This document shows, one piece after another, positions 9,895 to 17,701 of a DNA stretch of 64,000 nucleotides. Under the pieces are notes generated by a model. The model was not told where the DNA came from, did not search any database, and saw only the letters and a list, made by a program, of their open reading frames with translations. The stretch covers positions 1,838,001 through 1,902,000 of the forward strand of contig NC_017249.1 of NCBI RefSeq assembly GCF_000284375.1, given 5' to 3'. Both the position numbers and the translations under genes were made by a program. Every line of letters begins with the position of its first letter. The stretch's first letter is position 1. This DNA is from Bradyrhizobium japonicum USDA 6. GTDB lineage: Bacteria > Pseudomonadota > Alphaproteobacteria > Rhizobiales > Xanthobacteraceae.

Positions 9895-10872
9895 TCACCG
9901 CCGCAGGAATGCCTCGAGCTTGGCGAACAGCGGGTTCTCCCGGTCGAACACATAGTCGAGCGAAACCACCGAGACGGTCTCGGCGCCATGCTCGCGCAGG
10001 AAGCTCGCCAGCGCATAGAGTTGACCCGGCGGACAGTGCAGCGTCAGCATGCCCGACGAGGTCGGTCCGCCGAACGGGGCCTCGACGCCGAAGCGCTCAT
10101 GGGCTTCGCCGAGCAGGGCGGCGTCGCATTGCTGGAAGCGGGTGCGCACCTCGCGGTATTTGTTGGCCCGCGCCCGTGCTGCGATGTGATCGAGGATGAC
10201 GCGCGCGGTCTCCCGCGCCTGCGGCGACCAGTCGGCATCCTTCGAGGCGACCAGATTGGCCTGGCTGCGCAGGATCACGCCGTCGTCGAGCACCCGCAAG
10301 CCGTTGGCGGCGAGCGTCGCGCCGGTCGTGGTGATGTCGACGATCAGCTCGGCGCTGCCGGCCGCCGGCGCGCCTTCGGTCGCGCCCGCGCTTTCGACGA
10401 TGCGGTAATCGGTGATGCCGTGGCTCTGGAAGAAGGTGCGGGTGAGGTTGATGAACTTGGTCGCGACCCGCATCCGCATGTGATGCTGCTCGCGGAAGCC
10501 GGTGGTGACGTCGTCGAGGTCGGCCATGGTGCGGACGTCGATCCACGCCTGCGGCACCGCGACGACGACATCGGCATTGCCGAAGCCGAGCCCGTCGATC
10601 AGGGACACGCGCTTGTCGGCATCCGCGATGTTCTCGCGCACCAGGTCTTCGCCGGTGACGCCGAGATGCGCGAAGCCGCGCGACAGTTGAGAGGCGATCT
10701 CGCTCGCCGAGAGATAGGCGACCTCGACATTGTCGAGGCCATCGAGCGTGCCGCGATAGTCGCGCGCGCCGCCGGCCTTCGACAGCTTGAGCCCGGCGCG
10801 GGCGAAGAACGCCTCGGTGTTTTCCTGCAGGCGGCCCTTGGAGGGAACGGCCAGGACGAATGGCGCGCTCAT
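9895..10872 (-). CDS. hisG: ATP phosphoribosyltransferase catalytic subunit HisG
   Basis: 325 residues. First step of histidine synthesis: ATP plus PRPP to phosphoribosyl-ATP. Seen: [11 protein letters not shown] start, LGVTGEDLV, and the PRPP-binding region with [18 protein letters not shown] near residues 175-195. Residues about 225-325 form an extra C-terminal part ending [24 protein letters not shown]. HisZ-dependent HisG proteins are usually about 210-230 residues, so this one is long for a protein that sits 3 nt after hisZ. The pair is one transcript. Confidence 0.95.
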   Translation of the reverse strand: MSAPFVLAVPSKGRLQENTEAFFARAGLKLSKAGGARDYRGTLDGLDNVEVAYLSASEIASQLSRGFAHLGVTGEDLVRENIADADKRVSLIDGLGFGNADVVVAVPQAWIDVRTMADLDDVTTGFREQHHMRMRVATKFINLTRTFFQSHGITDYRIVESAGATEGAPAAGSAELIVDITTTGATLAANGLRVLDDGVILRSQANLVASKDADWSPQARETARVILDHIAARARANKYREVRTRFQQCDAALLGEAHERFGVEAPFGGPTSSGMLTLHCPPGQLYALASFLREHGAETVSVVSLDYVFDRENPLFAKLEAFLRR

Positions 10873-10875
10873 GAC

Positions 10876-12027
10876 TTAAGCTCCCACCTTGCGACCGATC
10901 CGGGTCAGCGCGTCGACCCAGACCGAGAAGCCGACCGCGGGGATCGGCTCGGCCGATCCGAGCTGGGTCATCAGCCCGTCATAGCGGCCGCCGGCAACCA
11001 GCGGCTCGGCGCCGTTGCCCCTGTGATGCAGCTCGAATTCGAAGCCGGTGTAATAGTCGAGGCCGCGTCCGAACGCGGTCGAAAAGCGCGTCTGCTTCAC
11101 GTCGATGCCGCGCGCGGCCATGAAGCCGACCCGGCTTTCGAACTGGTCGACGGCAGCGCTGAGGTCGAGCTTCGCGTCCGTGGTGAGCGCGCGGAGCTCG
11201 GCGACGGCATCGTCGGGATTGCCTGCGATCGACAGGAAACGCTTGAGCACGGCGATCGCCTCGCGCGGCAGCGCGCCGCCCTTCAGCGTCGACTGCTCGA
11301 GGAAACGGTCGGCGATCTCGGCCGTGGTGCGGCCCCCGACATTGGTGGTGCCGGCGATCGACATCAGATCGGTGACGAAGGCGAGCGCCGCCTTGCGGTC
11401 GGAGCCGGCGAGCGCGGCGAGCACACCCTCATATTCGCTGCGGGTCGCGGTCGTCGCGGCCGCCAGCTTCTCCAGATCTTTTTCCAGGCTGATCTTGCGG
11501 TTGAAATCCTTGACCAGGCGGCGGCGCCACACCGGATAGAGGTCGAGCGCATCGAGCAGGGCGTTGAACAGCGCCACGTCGCCGGTGCGGATCTCGACAT
11601 CGCGGACACCGAAGGCGGCGGTCGCTTCCAGCGCCAGCGCCAGCATCTCGGCGTCGGCCGCGGCGCGGTCCTGGCGGCCGAACGATTCGATGCCGGCCTG
11701 AAGAAACTCGCTGGCCTGGCCGCTGCGGTAGCGGAACACCGGGCCGAGATAGCTGAACCCGGCCGGCTGGCCGGCGCGGCTGGAGGCGAGGTAGTCGCGG
11801 GCGACGGGAATGGTCAGGTCCGGGCGCAGGCAGAGCTCCTCGCCGGACAGGTCCGTCGTCAGATACAGGCTCTTGCGGATGTCCTCGCCGGAGAGGTCCA
11901 GGAACGGCTCGGCCGGTTGCAGGATCGCGGGCTCGGCCCTGACATAGCCGGCCTGCGCGAACGACAAGAGCAGCGTATCCGCCCAAGCGGCGGAGCCGGC
12001 AGCATTTGAGGTGGCAGTCGCGGTCAT
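10876..12027 (-). CDS. hisZ: ATP phosphoribosyltransferase regulatory subunit HisZ
   Basis: 383 residues. HisZ is a histidyl-tRNA synthetase paralogue without aminoacylation that forms a hetero-octamer with HisG and gives histidine feedback. Class II synthetase-like features are present: EELCLRPDLTIPVARDYL (motif-2-like) at about residue 62-80, FRYRSGQASEFLQAGIESFG at about 98-117, and the C-terminal AFGRGLDYYTGFEFEL / GGRYDGLM stretch near residues 315-350. It is followed after 3 nt by hisG. The 5' region holds a long inverted repeat (12115-12153). Confidence 0.95.
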   Translation of the reverse strand: MTATATSNAAGSAAWADTLLLSFAQAGYVRAEPAILQPAEPFLDLSGEDIRKSLYLTTDLSGEELCLRPDLTIPVARDYLASSRAGQPAGFSYLGPVFRYRSGQASEFLQAGIESFGRQDRAAADAEMLALALEATAAFGVRDVEIRTGDVALFNALLDALDLYPVWRRRLVKDFNRKISLEKDLEKLAAATTATRSEYEGVLAALAGSDRKAALAFVTDLMSIAGTTNVGGRTTAEIADRFLEQSTLKGGALPREAIAVLKRFLSIAGNPDDAVAELRALTTDAKLDLSAAVDQFESRVGFMAARGIDVKQTRFSTAFGRGLDYYTGFEFELHHRGNGAEPLVAGGRYDGLMTQLGSAEPIPAVGFSVWVDALTRIGRKVGA

Positions 12028-12114
12028 AACAGGGGTCCATCGTCCCGGCGGAACCGGGCAGGGCTAAGGGGAGGCGAATTGGCGCAGGCCTTAGCATGGC
12101 GCGAAAGCGGTTTC

Positions 12115-12153
12115 GACCTCCAAAGGATCAATCGCTTAACGGCTTTGGAGGTC
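12115..12153. promoter_or_regulatory. 11-bp perfect inverted repeat upstream of hisZ
   Basis: gacctccaaag at 12115-12125 and ctttggaggtc at 12143-12153, 17-nt loop; a smaller cgaaa/tttcg hairpin abuts it at 12102-12115. It is about 90-125 nt upstream of the hisZ start. A leader hairpin, an operator and a dispersed repeat are all possible. I see no histidine-rich leader peptide. Confidence 0.5.
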
Positions 12154-12182
12154 GGACGCAGCCATCTGTCAGAAAGTATTCT

Positions 12183-12198
12183 AGGTATTTTAATACCT
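12183..12198. promoter_or_regulatory. Short A/T-rich palindrome
   Basis: aggtatt (12183-12189) - tt - aatacct (12192-12198). It lies between the hisZ leader and the end of the 12220-12444 gene. Operator-sized, in an A/T-rich patch that also fits a hisZ promoter region. Confidence 0.35.
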
Positions 12199-12219
12199 GG
12201 AGCGGGAGGGGCTTGGCTT

Positions 12220-12444
12220 TCATTCAGTCCGGCCAGGGCGATCCCTGGGCGCATCGCCAAGCGATGCATCGGTCGAGGCGAAGGCAAGCCCTGCGGTTTC
12301 GGAGGCGGCGTGATCTGCGAGCTCCTCGGCAAGCTCGAGAATTCTCTGCCTCCTGCTCGGGTCCCTTATGCCGAGAAATGCCTTGATGAGCCCGAACTCC
12401 TCGCGTCGCCACCTGTCCGATGCAATATCGTCGTCCATGGCCAT
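12220..12444 (-). CDS. Small protein, helical, regulator-like C-terminus
   Basis: 74 residues from ATG at 12444 (MAMDDDIASDRWRREEF); Met3 is an alternative start. The segment FLGIRDPSRRQRILELAEELAD (about 24-45) looks like the conserved 'F-x-x-I-R-D-P-x-x-R' helix found at the end of many alphaproteobacterial XRE-type regulators, but there is no DNA-binding domain here. No signal peptide or membrane segment. The reading frame on the other strand in this place contains the hairpins above and reads less like a protein. It is divergent from the regulator gene at 12638. Confidence 0.5.
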   Translation of the reverse strand: MAMDDDIASDRWRREEFGLIKAFLGIRDPSRRQRILELAEELADHAASETAGLAFASTDASLGDAPRDRPGRTE

Positions 12445-12562
12445 GTCGTCCCGCGCGACAGCCTCATTGCCCGTCGCTGATTTTGTCCGCGCATGCGACT
12501 CAATGCAGCAACCGCAAGCTCGACGTCACATTGAGAAATTGAGGAGGACAGGCAAGTCGTCG

Positions 12563-12581
12563 CATACTCATATTGGGTATG
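12563..12581. promoter_or_regulatory. Possible operator between divergent small genes
   Basis: CATAC (12563-12567) - 9 nt - GTATG (12577-12581), an operator-like spacing, placed in the 193-nt gap between the divergent genes at 12444 and 12638. Short, so it could be chance. Confidence 0.3.
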
Positions 12582-12637
12582 GCGGATGATCCGTTTGCTG
12601 CTGCCTTCGTTTACAATGTGAATATTGGTTTCGATTC

Positions 12638-13144
12638 ATGCGCAATGCATCAGATGTTATCCGGACGGTCTCGCGGCACACTCTGGCCTATATGCTGTTT
12701 TCGATCAGCGAGCTGTTCCGGCACTACGACGAATTCGATCCGCTGGACCTGCTGATCGTTCATGCGATTCTCAACGCGAACGTCATCAATGTGATGAACG
12801 ATCCATCTCTGGACGAGAGATTCTCCAGCATTCACGCGGTCGAGCCGGATGCGATCAAGCAAGGGGTGTCCCGCGCGGCGCTCTCTCGCTTCCTCAGCCT
12901 GCCGCTCGAGACGGTTCGCCGTCGCGTGACGGGACTTAAAAGACGAAAGATTCTCGCCGAAACCAAGGCCGGGCTCATCGTGACCGAGCAGAACGCATTC
13001 AGGTTTGGAAACAATCACGAACTGCAGAAGACTAACATGCTGCTGCTCACAAAACTGCTTCGCGATCTCAAGCGCGCCGGCATCAATGGTCCGGATGATC
13101 TGCGTGCCCCCAATGGCACTGCATCGACAAGGAAGGCGAAGTAA
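12638..13144 (+). CDS. Putative helix-turn-helix regulator
   Basis: 168 residues from ATG at 12638; the upstream ribosome site is poor, so the start is uncertain. I do not recognise the family. The middle contains a probable winged-helix or HTH: VSRAALSRFLSLPLETVRRR (about 88-107) followed by VTGLKRRKILAETKAGLIVTE, which reads as recognition helix plus beta wing. The N-terminal 60 residues are helical and mildly hydrophobic (LAYMLFSISELF). The stop is 10 nt before the AraC-type gene, so the two probably form an operon and act in the same circuit. Base use is slightly more A/T-rich than the flanking housekeeping genes. Confidence 0.75.
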   Translation: MRNASDVIRTVSRHTLAYMLFSISELFRHYDEFDPLDLLIVHAILNANVINVMNDPSLDERFSSIHAVEPDAIKQGVSRAALSRFLSLPLETVRRRVTGLKRRKILAETKAGLIVTEQNAFRFGNNHELQKTNMLLLTKLLRDLKRAGINGPDDLRAPNGTASTRKAK

Positions 13145-13154
13145 GCGGCAGGAT

Positions 13155-14165
13155 ATGGATCAAGGCCTTTTCGATACTGCTGGCGATGGAGCGCAAAGAA
13201 CAGCATTAGACGGCTTGCTGTCGTTCCAGGGTCTCAAGCCATCCGCGGCTCTCGAGCTCCAATCGTACGACATCGATCATTTCGGAGAGAGTGAGAGATA
13301 TGCCGGCGCATCCAGCATGCCGCTGTCGGCCGGGGCGACTGCAATCAAGCGCGCCCGGCTCAGCCTGCCGGTCCTGACGCTGTCTTTGGTGAAGACCTTC
13401 CCGCGGATCATCCGCGGTTATGATCTGGCGCACGCCATCGCGGTGGCGGTGCCGATGGACCATGTAACCTCCACCCGCATCAACGGGCAATCAATTGGCA
13501 GCTCGATACTCGTTCTCAAGGGGAGATCCGATTGCCTGGTCTATGAGCCGGCAGGGCGTTTGTGGGCTGTCGCCTATTTCAGCCTGCCCGAGCGCGAGCC
13601 CTGGTCTCAGCTGGATGACGGCTATCATTTGCTGAGCCCGGCATCGGACGTACTTGCCTCCCTGCATCGCTCGATTTCCACGACGCTTGAAACCGCTGCA
13701 CATGATCCAGACTTCCTGAACGAGCCGACGTCGCGAACGGCGGTCGAACAATCCCTGTTCGTCACAATGGATGCTGCGATTCGGTCCAACGCGAATCGCG
13801 GGCCCATGCACTCCACGACGGACAGCTATCAGCGGATCGTCGCAGAGATGGAACGATTGATCCGCCACGACCTCGCGATCTGGCACAAGACGACCGAACT
13901 GGCGGAGCGGGTGGGCGTGTCCGTTCGGACCCTCCAGAGTGCGACGCAGGCCATCTGCGGCATGAGCCCTCATCGCTACAGCCGGGTCTTGCGCCTCTGG
14001 TCGGTGCGAAAGCAGCTGCGCACCGGCCCGGCTCGCCGCAGTGTGAAGGCCTGCGCAATCGGCCATGGCTTCTGGCATCTGAGCGAGTTCGCAGCGAGCT
14101 ACAGGGCGGCTTTCGGAGAGCTCCCGTCCGAGACCCTGCATCGGTCGAAGCGAGAGGTTATCTAG
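13155..14165 (+). CDS. AraC-family transcriptional regulator
   Basis: 336 residues from ATG at 13155, chosen because GCAGGA sits just before it and it follows the previous stop by 10 nt; a frame extending 50 codons further up overlaps the previous gene. Residues 1-215 form an effector/dimerisation domain of the AraC-binding type (contains SCLVYEPAGRLWAVAYFS-like beta strands). Residues 230-330 are the double HTH: LAERVGVSVRTLQSATQAICGMSPHRYSR with the conserved GMSPHRY, then VKACAIGHGFWHLSEFAASYRAAFGELPSETL, the AraC signature. Target unknown; the coupled upstream gene and its own promoter are candidates. Confidence 0.9.
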   Translation: MDQGLFDTAGDGAQRTALDGLLSFQGLKPSAALELQSYDIDHFGESERYAGASSMPLSAGATAIKRARLSLPVLTLSLVKTFPRIIRGYDLAHAIAVAVPMDHVTSTRINGQSIGSSILVLKGRSDCLVYEPAGRLWAVAYFSLPEREPWSQLDDGYHLLSPASDVLASLHRSISTTLETAAHDPDFLNEPTSRTAVEQSLFVTMDAAIRSNANRGPMHSTTDSYQRIVAEMERLIRHDLAIWHKTTELAERVGVSVRTLQSATQAICGMSPHRYSRVLRLWSVRKQLRTGPARRSVKACAIGHGFWHLSEFAASYRAAFGELPSETLHRSKREVI

Positions 14166-14226
14166 AGCGCGAACCTGTAGAGCCGCCGCGCGCGAATCGA
14201 CGTTAGGTTTGCTTGGCTAGGTTTGG

Positions 14227-14991
14227 TTAGGCGCGGTCCCAATCGCCCAGCACTGCCTGCACCAGCGCCAGGGCCGCCACCGCGGCCGTGTCGGCCCGCA
14301 TGATCCGGGGTCCCAGCGCCAGCCGCAGGATTTTCGGCTGCCGCAGCAGCAGGGCGCGCTCCTCCTCGGCAAAGCCGCCTTCGGGGCCGATCAGCACGTC
14401 GATGCCAATTCTGCCTTGGTCAAGTCCGGCCGCGCGGGCCTTCTCCAGGCTCCGAATGGGGCTTTGGACCTCCGCCGCCTCATCGCAGAAGATGAGCAGC
14501 CGGTCGGGAGGGCGCTGACTGAGATACCGGTCCAGCGGCACCGGCTCGGCCACCGTCGCGATGCTCAGGATGCCGCATTGCTCGGCAGCCTCGACGACAT
14601 TGGCACGCATCCGCTCGGTGTTGACCCGGGAGGCCTGGGTGAAGCGGGTCAGGACCGGCTGAAGCGTGGCGGCGCCCATTTCGATGGCCTTCTGGACCAT
14701 GTAATCGAGCCGGGCATGCTTGAGCGGCGCGAAGACGTAAGCGAGCTCGGCCAGCCGGTCCTGGGGCCGGGTCTGCTGGAGGATGACGAGGCCGTCCGGC
14801 CGCTTGCGGCCTTCGATCGCGGCCTGCCACTCGCCGTCGCGGCCGTTGAACGCCAAAACCTCGGCCCCGGCGGCAAGCCGCAGCACATTGCCGAGATAAT
14901 TGCTCTGGTCGCGGTCGAGCGGAACCCTGGCGTCCTGGGCAAGGGGGACGTCGACAAACAGGCGGGGGGCACGAAAATCGTGGGAGGGCAT
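14227..14991 (-). CDS. rsmE: 16S rRNA m3U1498 methyltransferase RsmE
   Basis: 254 residues, usual length. SPOUT-class enzyme that methylates U1498 of 16S rRNA using S-adenosylmethionine. Seen: N-terminal PUA-like part (NYLGNVLRLAAGAEVLAFNG), KAIEMGAATLQPVLT, and the SPOUT knot motifs IGPEGGFAEEE (about 206-216) and LGPRIMRADTAAVAAL (about 228-243), the family's LGxRILRxETA signature. Monocistronic, convergent with the AraC gene. Confidence 0.95.
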   Translation of the reverse strand: MPSHDFRAPRLFVDVPLAQDARVPLDRDQSNYLGNVLRLAAGAEVLAFNGRDGEWQAAIEGRKRPDGLVILQQTRPQDRLAELAYVFAPLKHARLDYMVQKAIEMGAATLQPVLTRFTQASRVNTERMRANVVEAAEQCGILSIATVAEPVPLDRYLSQRPPDRLLIFCDEAAEVQSPIRSLEKARAAGLDQGRIGIDVLIGPEGGFAEEERALLLRQPKILRLALGPRIMRADTAAVAALALVQAVLGDWDRA

Positions 14992-15202
14992 CGTTCAAAG
15001 GTCCAATTTGTCGCCGTTATTAACCGAAAGCCGCCATTTCGGGGGTAAATATTGCCGAATCGGTGCGTCGGCGCGCCGCGCTCTTGCCCTATTCGGCGGG
15101 TTGTTAAGGGCCGGCGGGAATCGTAAAATCGCGAGCACGCTGGTTGCGCTTCAATTGAGAAGACGCCGAGCCCCGTAAGCTCCTGCCGGAGAGACTGCCT
15201 TG

Positions 15203-15862
15203 ATGATCCGTCATTTGATGGTTCCGATCACTGCCGCCATGGTCACCTTGGGCGCCGCGGGCGCCCACGCGCAGGGCTTCCCTGCGCCGCTGCCTGGCCA
15301 AGCCCCAACCAGTTCCGCGTTTCCGCCCGTGAATGGCTCGGCACCGACTGCTTCGGTCGGTGCAGCGCCCCAAGGATCGTTTCCCGTCAACGGCGCCGCG
15401 CCCGTCGGTGGCGCGGGTGCCTTCAGCGCCGCCCCGCCGACGCAAGGCGGTCCCGGCGAGGACTGCATGAAGGCGTTCATGCCTCTGCGCGAGGAAGCCG
15501 AGAAGCGCGGCAAGCTGATCAAGGCGGCAAGCGACCGTCACGCCCCGCCGGACGAGGCCTGCAAGCTGATCCGCAATTTCAGCCAGGCTGAGTCCAAGAT
15601 GATCAAGTACATCGAGGCCAACGCGGCGAAGTGCGGGATTCCGGCGCAGGTCAGCGCGCAGATGAAGGACGGCCACAAGAACACCGAGGCCATGTCGACG
15701 AAGGTCTGCAACGTCGCGCAGCAGATGCAGAACCAGCCGCGCGGTCCGGCCGGTCCGTCGCTGAGCGAGGTGCTGGGCTCGGGCTCTGCGCCTGAAGCCA
15801 ATGCCGGCAAGAAGGGCGGCAGCACCTTCGATACGCTCAACGGCAACGTCCTCACCCGATGA
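15203..15862 (+). CDS. Exported conserved hypothetical protein
   Basis: 219 residues. ATG 15203 is preceded by TTG; GGAGAG about 9 nt upstream supports ATG. A signal peptide (MIRHLMVPITAAMVTLGAAGAHAQ) is followed by a Pro/Ala/Gly/Ser-rich linker (25-85) with the repeated word FPxxNG, and then a helical domain with four cysteines (GEDCMKAF, DEACKLI, AAKCGIP, TKVCNVA) spaced to form two disulphides in the periplasm. Family not recognised, though similar four-Cys helical proteins are typical of Bradyrhizobium. The stop overlaps the ubiA start by 4 nt (ATGA), so they are translated together; a role near the membrane is possible but unproved. Confidence 0.85.
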   Translation: MIRHLMVPITAAMVTLGAAGAHAQGFPAPLPGQAPTSSAFPPVNGSAPTASVGAAPQGSFPVNGAAPVGGAGAFSAAPPTQGGPGEDCMKAFMPLREEAEKRGKLIKAASDRHAPPDEACKLIRNFSQAESKMIKYIEANAAKCGIPAQVSAQMKDGHKNTEAMSTKVCNVAQQMQNQPRGPAGPSLSEVLGSGSAPEANAGKKGGSTFDTLNGNVLTR

Positions 15863-16791
15863 GTGATACATCCGCCCGCGTTGCCGATTCCACCGGCAAC
15901 TGGGTCGATACGCTCGCGCCGCAATGGGCGCGGCCCTATTTGCGCCTGTCCCGCTTCGATCGTCCGATCGGCTCCTGGCTTCTGTTGATGCCGTGCTGGT
16001 GGTCGGCGGCACTCGCCGCCGGCATGGCGCATGATGTCCGCGGCCTGCCGCTCACCATCGCGCTGTTCTTCATCGGCGCCTTCGTGATGCGCGGAGCAGG
16101 CTGCACCTGGAACGACATCACCGACCGCGATCTCGACGACAAGGTCGAGCGCACCCGCTCGCGGCCGTTGCCGTCGGGCCAGGTGACCACGAAGCAGGCG
16201 CTGGCCTTCATGGTCGCGCAGGCGCTGACCGGTCTCGTGGTGCTGCTGCAATTCAACCGCTTCGCGGTCCTGACCGGCATCGCCTCGCTTTTGATCGTCG
16301 CGATCTATCCCTTCATGAAGCGCATCACCTGGTGGCCGCAGATCGTGCTCGGCCTCGCCTTCTCCTGGGGCGCGCTGATGGGATTTGCCGTCACCTTCGG
16401 CCGCATCGAATTGACCGCGCTGGTGCTCTATGCCGGATCGATTTCGTGGGTGATCGGCTATGACACGATCTATGCGCATCAGGACGCCGAGGACGACGCG
16501 CTGATCGGCATCAAGTCCACCGCGCGGCTGTTCGGCGCGCACACGCACCAGGCGCTGATCCTGTTCTACGGGCTTGCGGTGATGTTGATCGGCGTCGCGC
16601 TGGCCTCAGGCGATGCGCGCTGGCCGGCCTGGCTCGGGCTTGCCGCGTTCGCGGTGCATCTGGCGTCGCAGATCGTGCGGCTGGATATCAGCGACCCCTT
16701 GCTCTGCAAGCGCCTGTTCTACTCGAACAAGTATGCCGGCTTCCTGCTGTTTGCGGGATTGCTGGTCGACGCTGTGATGCGGGCGGCGTAG
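15859..16791 (+). CDS. ubiA: 4-hydroxybenzoate polyprenyltransferase UbiA
   Basis: 310 residues. Integral inner-membrane enzyme that attaches the polyprenyl tail to 4-hydroxybenzoate, the first committed step to ubiquinone. Seen: RLSRFDRPIGSWLLLMPCWW start, the first Asp-rich motif NDITDRDLDDKVERTRSRPL (about 94-113) and the second, YAHQDAEDDALIGIKSTA (about 208-225), which bind Mg-diphosphate; eight to nine hydrophobic segments. Translationally coupled to the exported protein before it. Confidence 0.95.
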   Translation: MSDTSARVADSTGNWVDTLAPQWARPYLRLSRFDRPIGSWLLLMPCWWSAALAAGMAHDVRGLPLTIALFFIGAFVMRGAGCTWNDITDRDLDDKVERTRSRPLPSGQVTTKQALAFMVAQALTGLVVLLQFNRFAVLTGIASLLIVAIYPFMKRITWWPQIVLGLAFSWGALMGFAVTFGRIELTALVLYAGSISWVIGYDTIYAHQDAEDDALIGIKSTARLFGAHTHQALILFYGLAVMLIGVALASGDARWPAWLGLAAFAVHLASQIVRLDISDPLLCKRLFYSNKYAGFLLFAGLLVDAVMRAA

Positions 16792-16797
16792 CTGTCG

Positions 16798-16893
16798 TAG
16801 GGTGGGCAAAGGCGCTCTTGCGCCGTGCCCACCATCTTTCCGAGATTGAGATAAAAAAGGTGGGCACGCTTTCGCTTTGCCCACCCTGCGGCA
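16798..16893. repeat. Dispersed 'gtagggtgggcaaag' repeat, copy 1
   Basis: Ends are an inverted repeat: gtagggtgggcaaag at the left and ctttgcccaccctgcggc at the right, with inner gtgcccacc/ggtgggcac arms. Copy 2 is at 36602-36693 with the same arms. Both lie between convergent genes. Confidence 0.88.
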
Positions 16894-16906
16894 CCGTGCT
16901 TGCCGT

Positions 16907-17425
16907 TCAATCCCGCGCGATGATCTCGCGCTCTTCGCGATGAACCGACAGTTCGCGCGTCATGGCGGTGCGCCGGCGCATCAAAAATTTCGGACGGCGG
17001 GCGCGGATCGCGTTGGCGCGGCGACGGCGCGGCGTGGGGTTGCGGGCGCCTTCGTCGAGTTGTGGAAGCGCGAACAGTTCGCTCCAAATCGCCCATGCCT
17101 CGGCGAGCTCGTCGCCATCGCTGCTGACCAGCAGCGGAACGGACAGCGAGGGATCGCGATGCACGAGGACGAGGGTCTGCGCCTCGTCATTGCCGCGCAA
17201 CGCAACGCCGGTGAAGTCGCTGACGCGGACGTTGATCGCCATCTGCATGCCGCGAACGGCACGGCGCAGCACGACACGCTCGCGATGAAGCTCGATCTGC
17301 CTGGTGTACCCGTCGGCGCGCGGATCGTGCGCATCGAAGCGGACCGGAAGGGAAAGAGGGTCGAGCCGCAAGCTGCGGCCCGACCCGGCGGGAGCGATCC
17401 CGCTTGTTGCTGTTTGACGCCTCAC
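16907..17425 (-). CDS. DUF6101-like conserved protein
   Basis: 172 residues from GTG at 17425 with GGGAGA 8 nt upstream; no ATG lies near. Possibly the Rhizobiales family annotated DUF6101; I am not certain. It has a beta-rich middle (LDPLSLPVRFDAHD, RVVLRRAVRGMQMAINVRVSDFTGVAL, TLVLVHRDPSLSVPLLVSSD) and a very basic C-terminal tail (ARNPTPRRRRANAIRARRPKF), which could bind nucleic acid or phospholipid. No signal peptide or membrane segment. Confidence 0.75.
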   Translation of the reverse strand: MRRQTATSGIAPAGSGRSLRLDPLSLPVRFDAHDPRADGYTRQIELHRERVVLRRAVRGMQMAINVRVSDFTGVALRGNDEAQTLVLVHRDPSLSVPLLVSSDGDELAEAWAIWSELFALPQLDEGARNPTPRRRRANAIRARRPKFLMRRRTAMTRELSVHREEREIIARD

Positions 17426-17701
17426 GGCTTTAGTTCTCCCCGCCGGGATTATGTTCCCGGTCGATGCGAGGACCTTAGCGCGCGCCGTTCCGAAACCACT
17501 TAAGAAGGCTGGTTAATCCAGCGTCACCACGGCTCATGATTGACAAGACCTTGGCACGCATGATTGACGAGACGTTGCGCTGGACTTGCGAATCTGAGCT
17601 TTTTGCGGGCTGAAAACGCTTGAAGTCCGTACCAATTGGGCACATCTGGTGTTCAGGGCCGGTATCGCCCCGAAACCTCCCGCCGCAACAGGATTTCGTT
17701 T
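17426..17701. promoter_or_regulatory. Divergent promoter region with a direct repeat
   Basis: 276 nt between the DUF6101-like gene and the pmbA-lpxK operon. It holds the direct repeat CATGATTGAC at 17535-17544 and 17559-17568, 24 bp apart and so offset by a little over two helical turns. I could not pick a convincing promoter for the operon. Confidence 0.35.

Noticed and set aside
9988..12009. 673-residue open frame antisense to hisG and hisZ
   Set aside because: Shadow of two certain genes; spans both of them and their junction.
12079..12480. 133-residue plus-strand frame opposite the 74-residue gene
   Set aside because: Contains the inverted repeats at 12115 and 12183, has a Cys/Gly/Pro-rich improbable product and no ribosome site.
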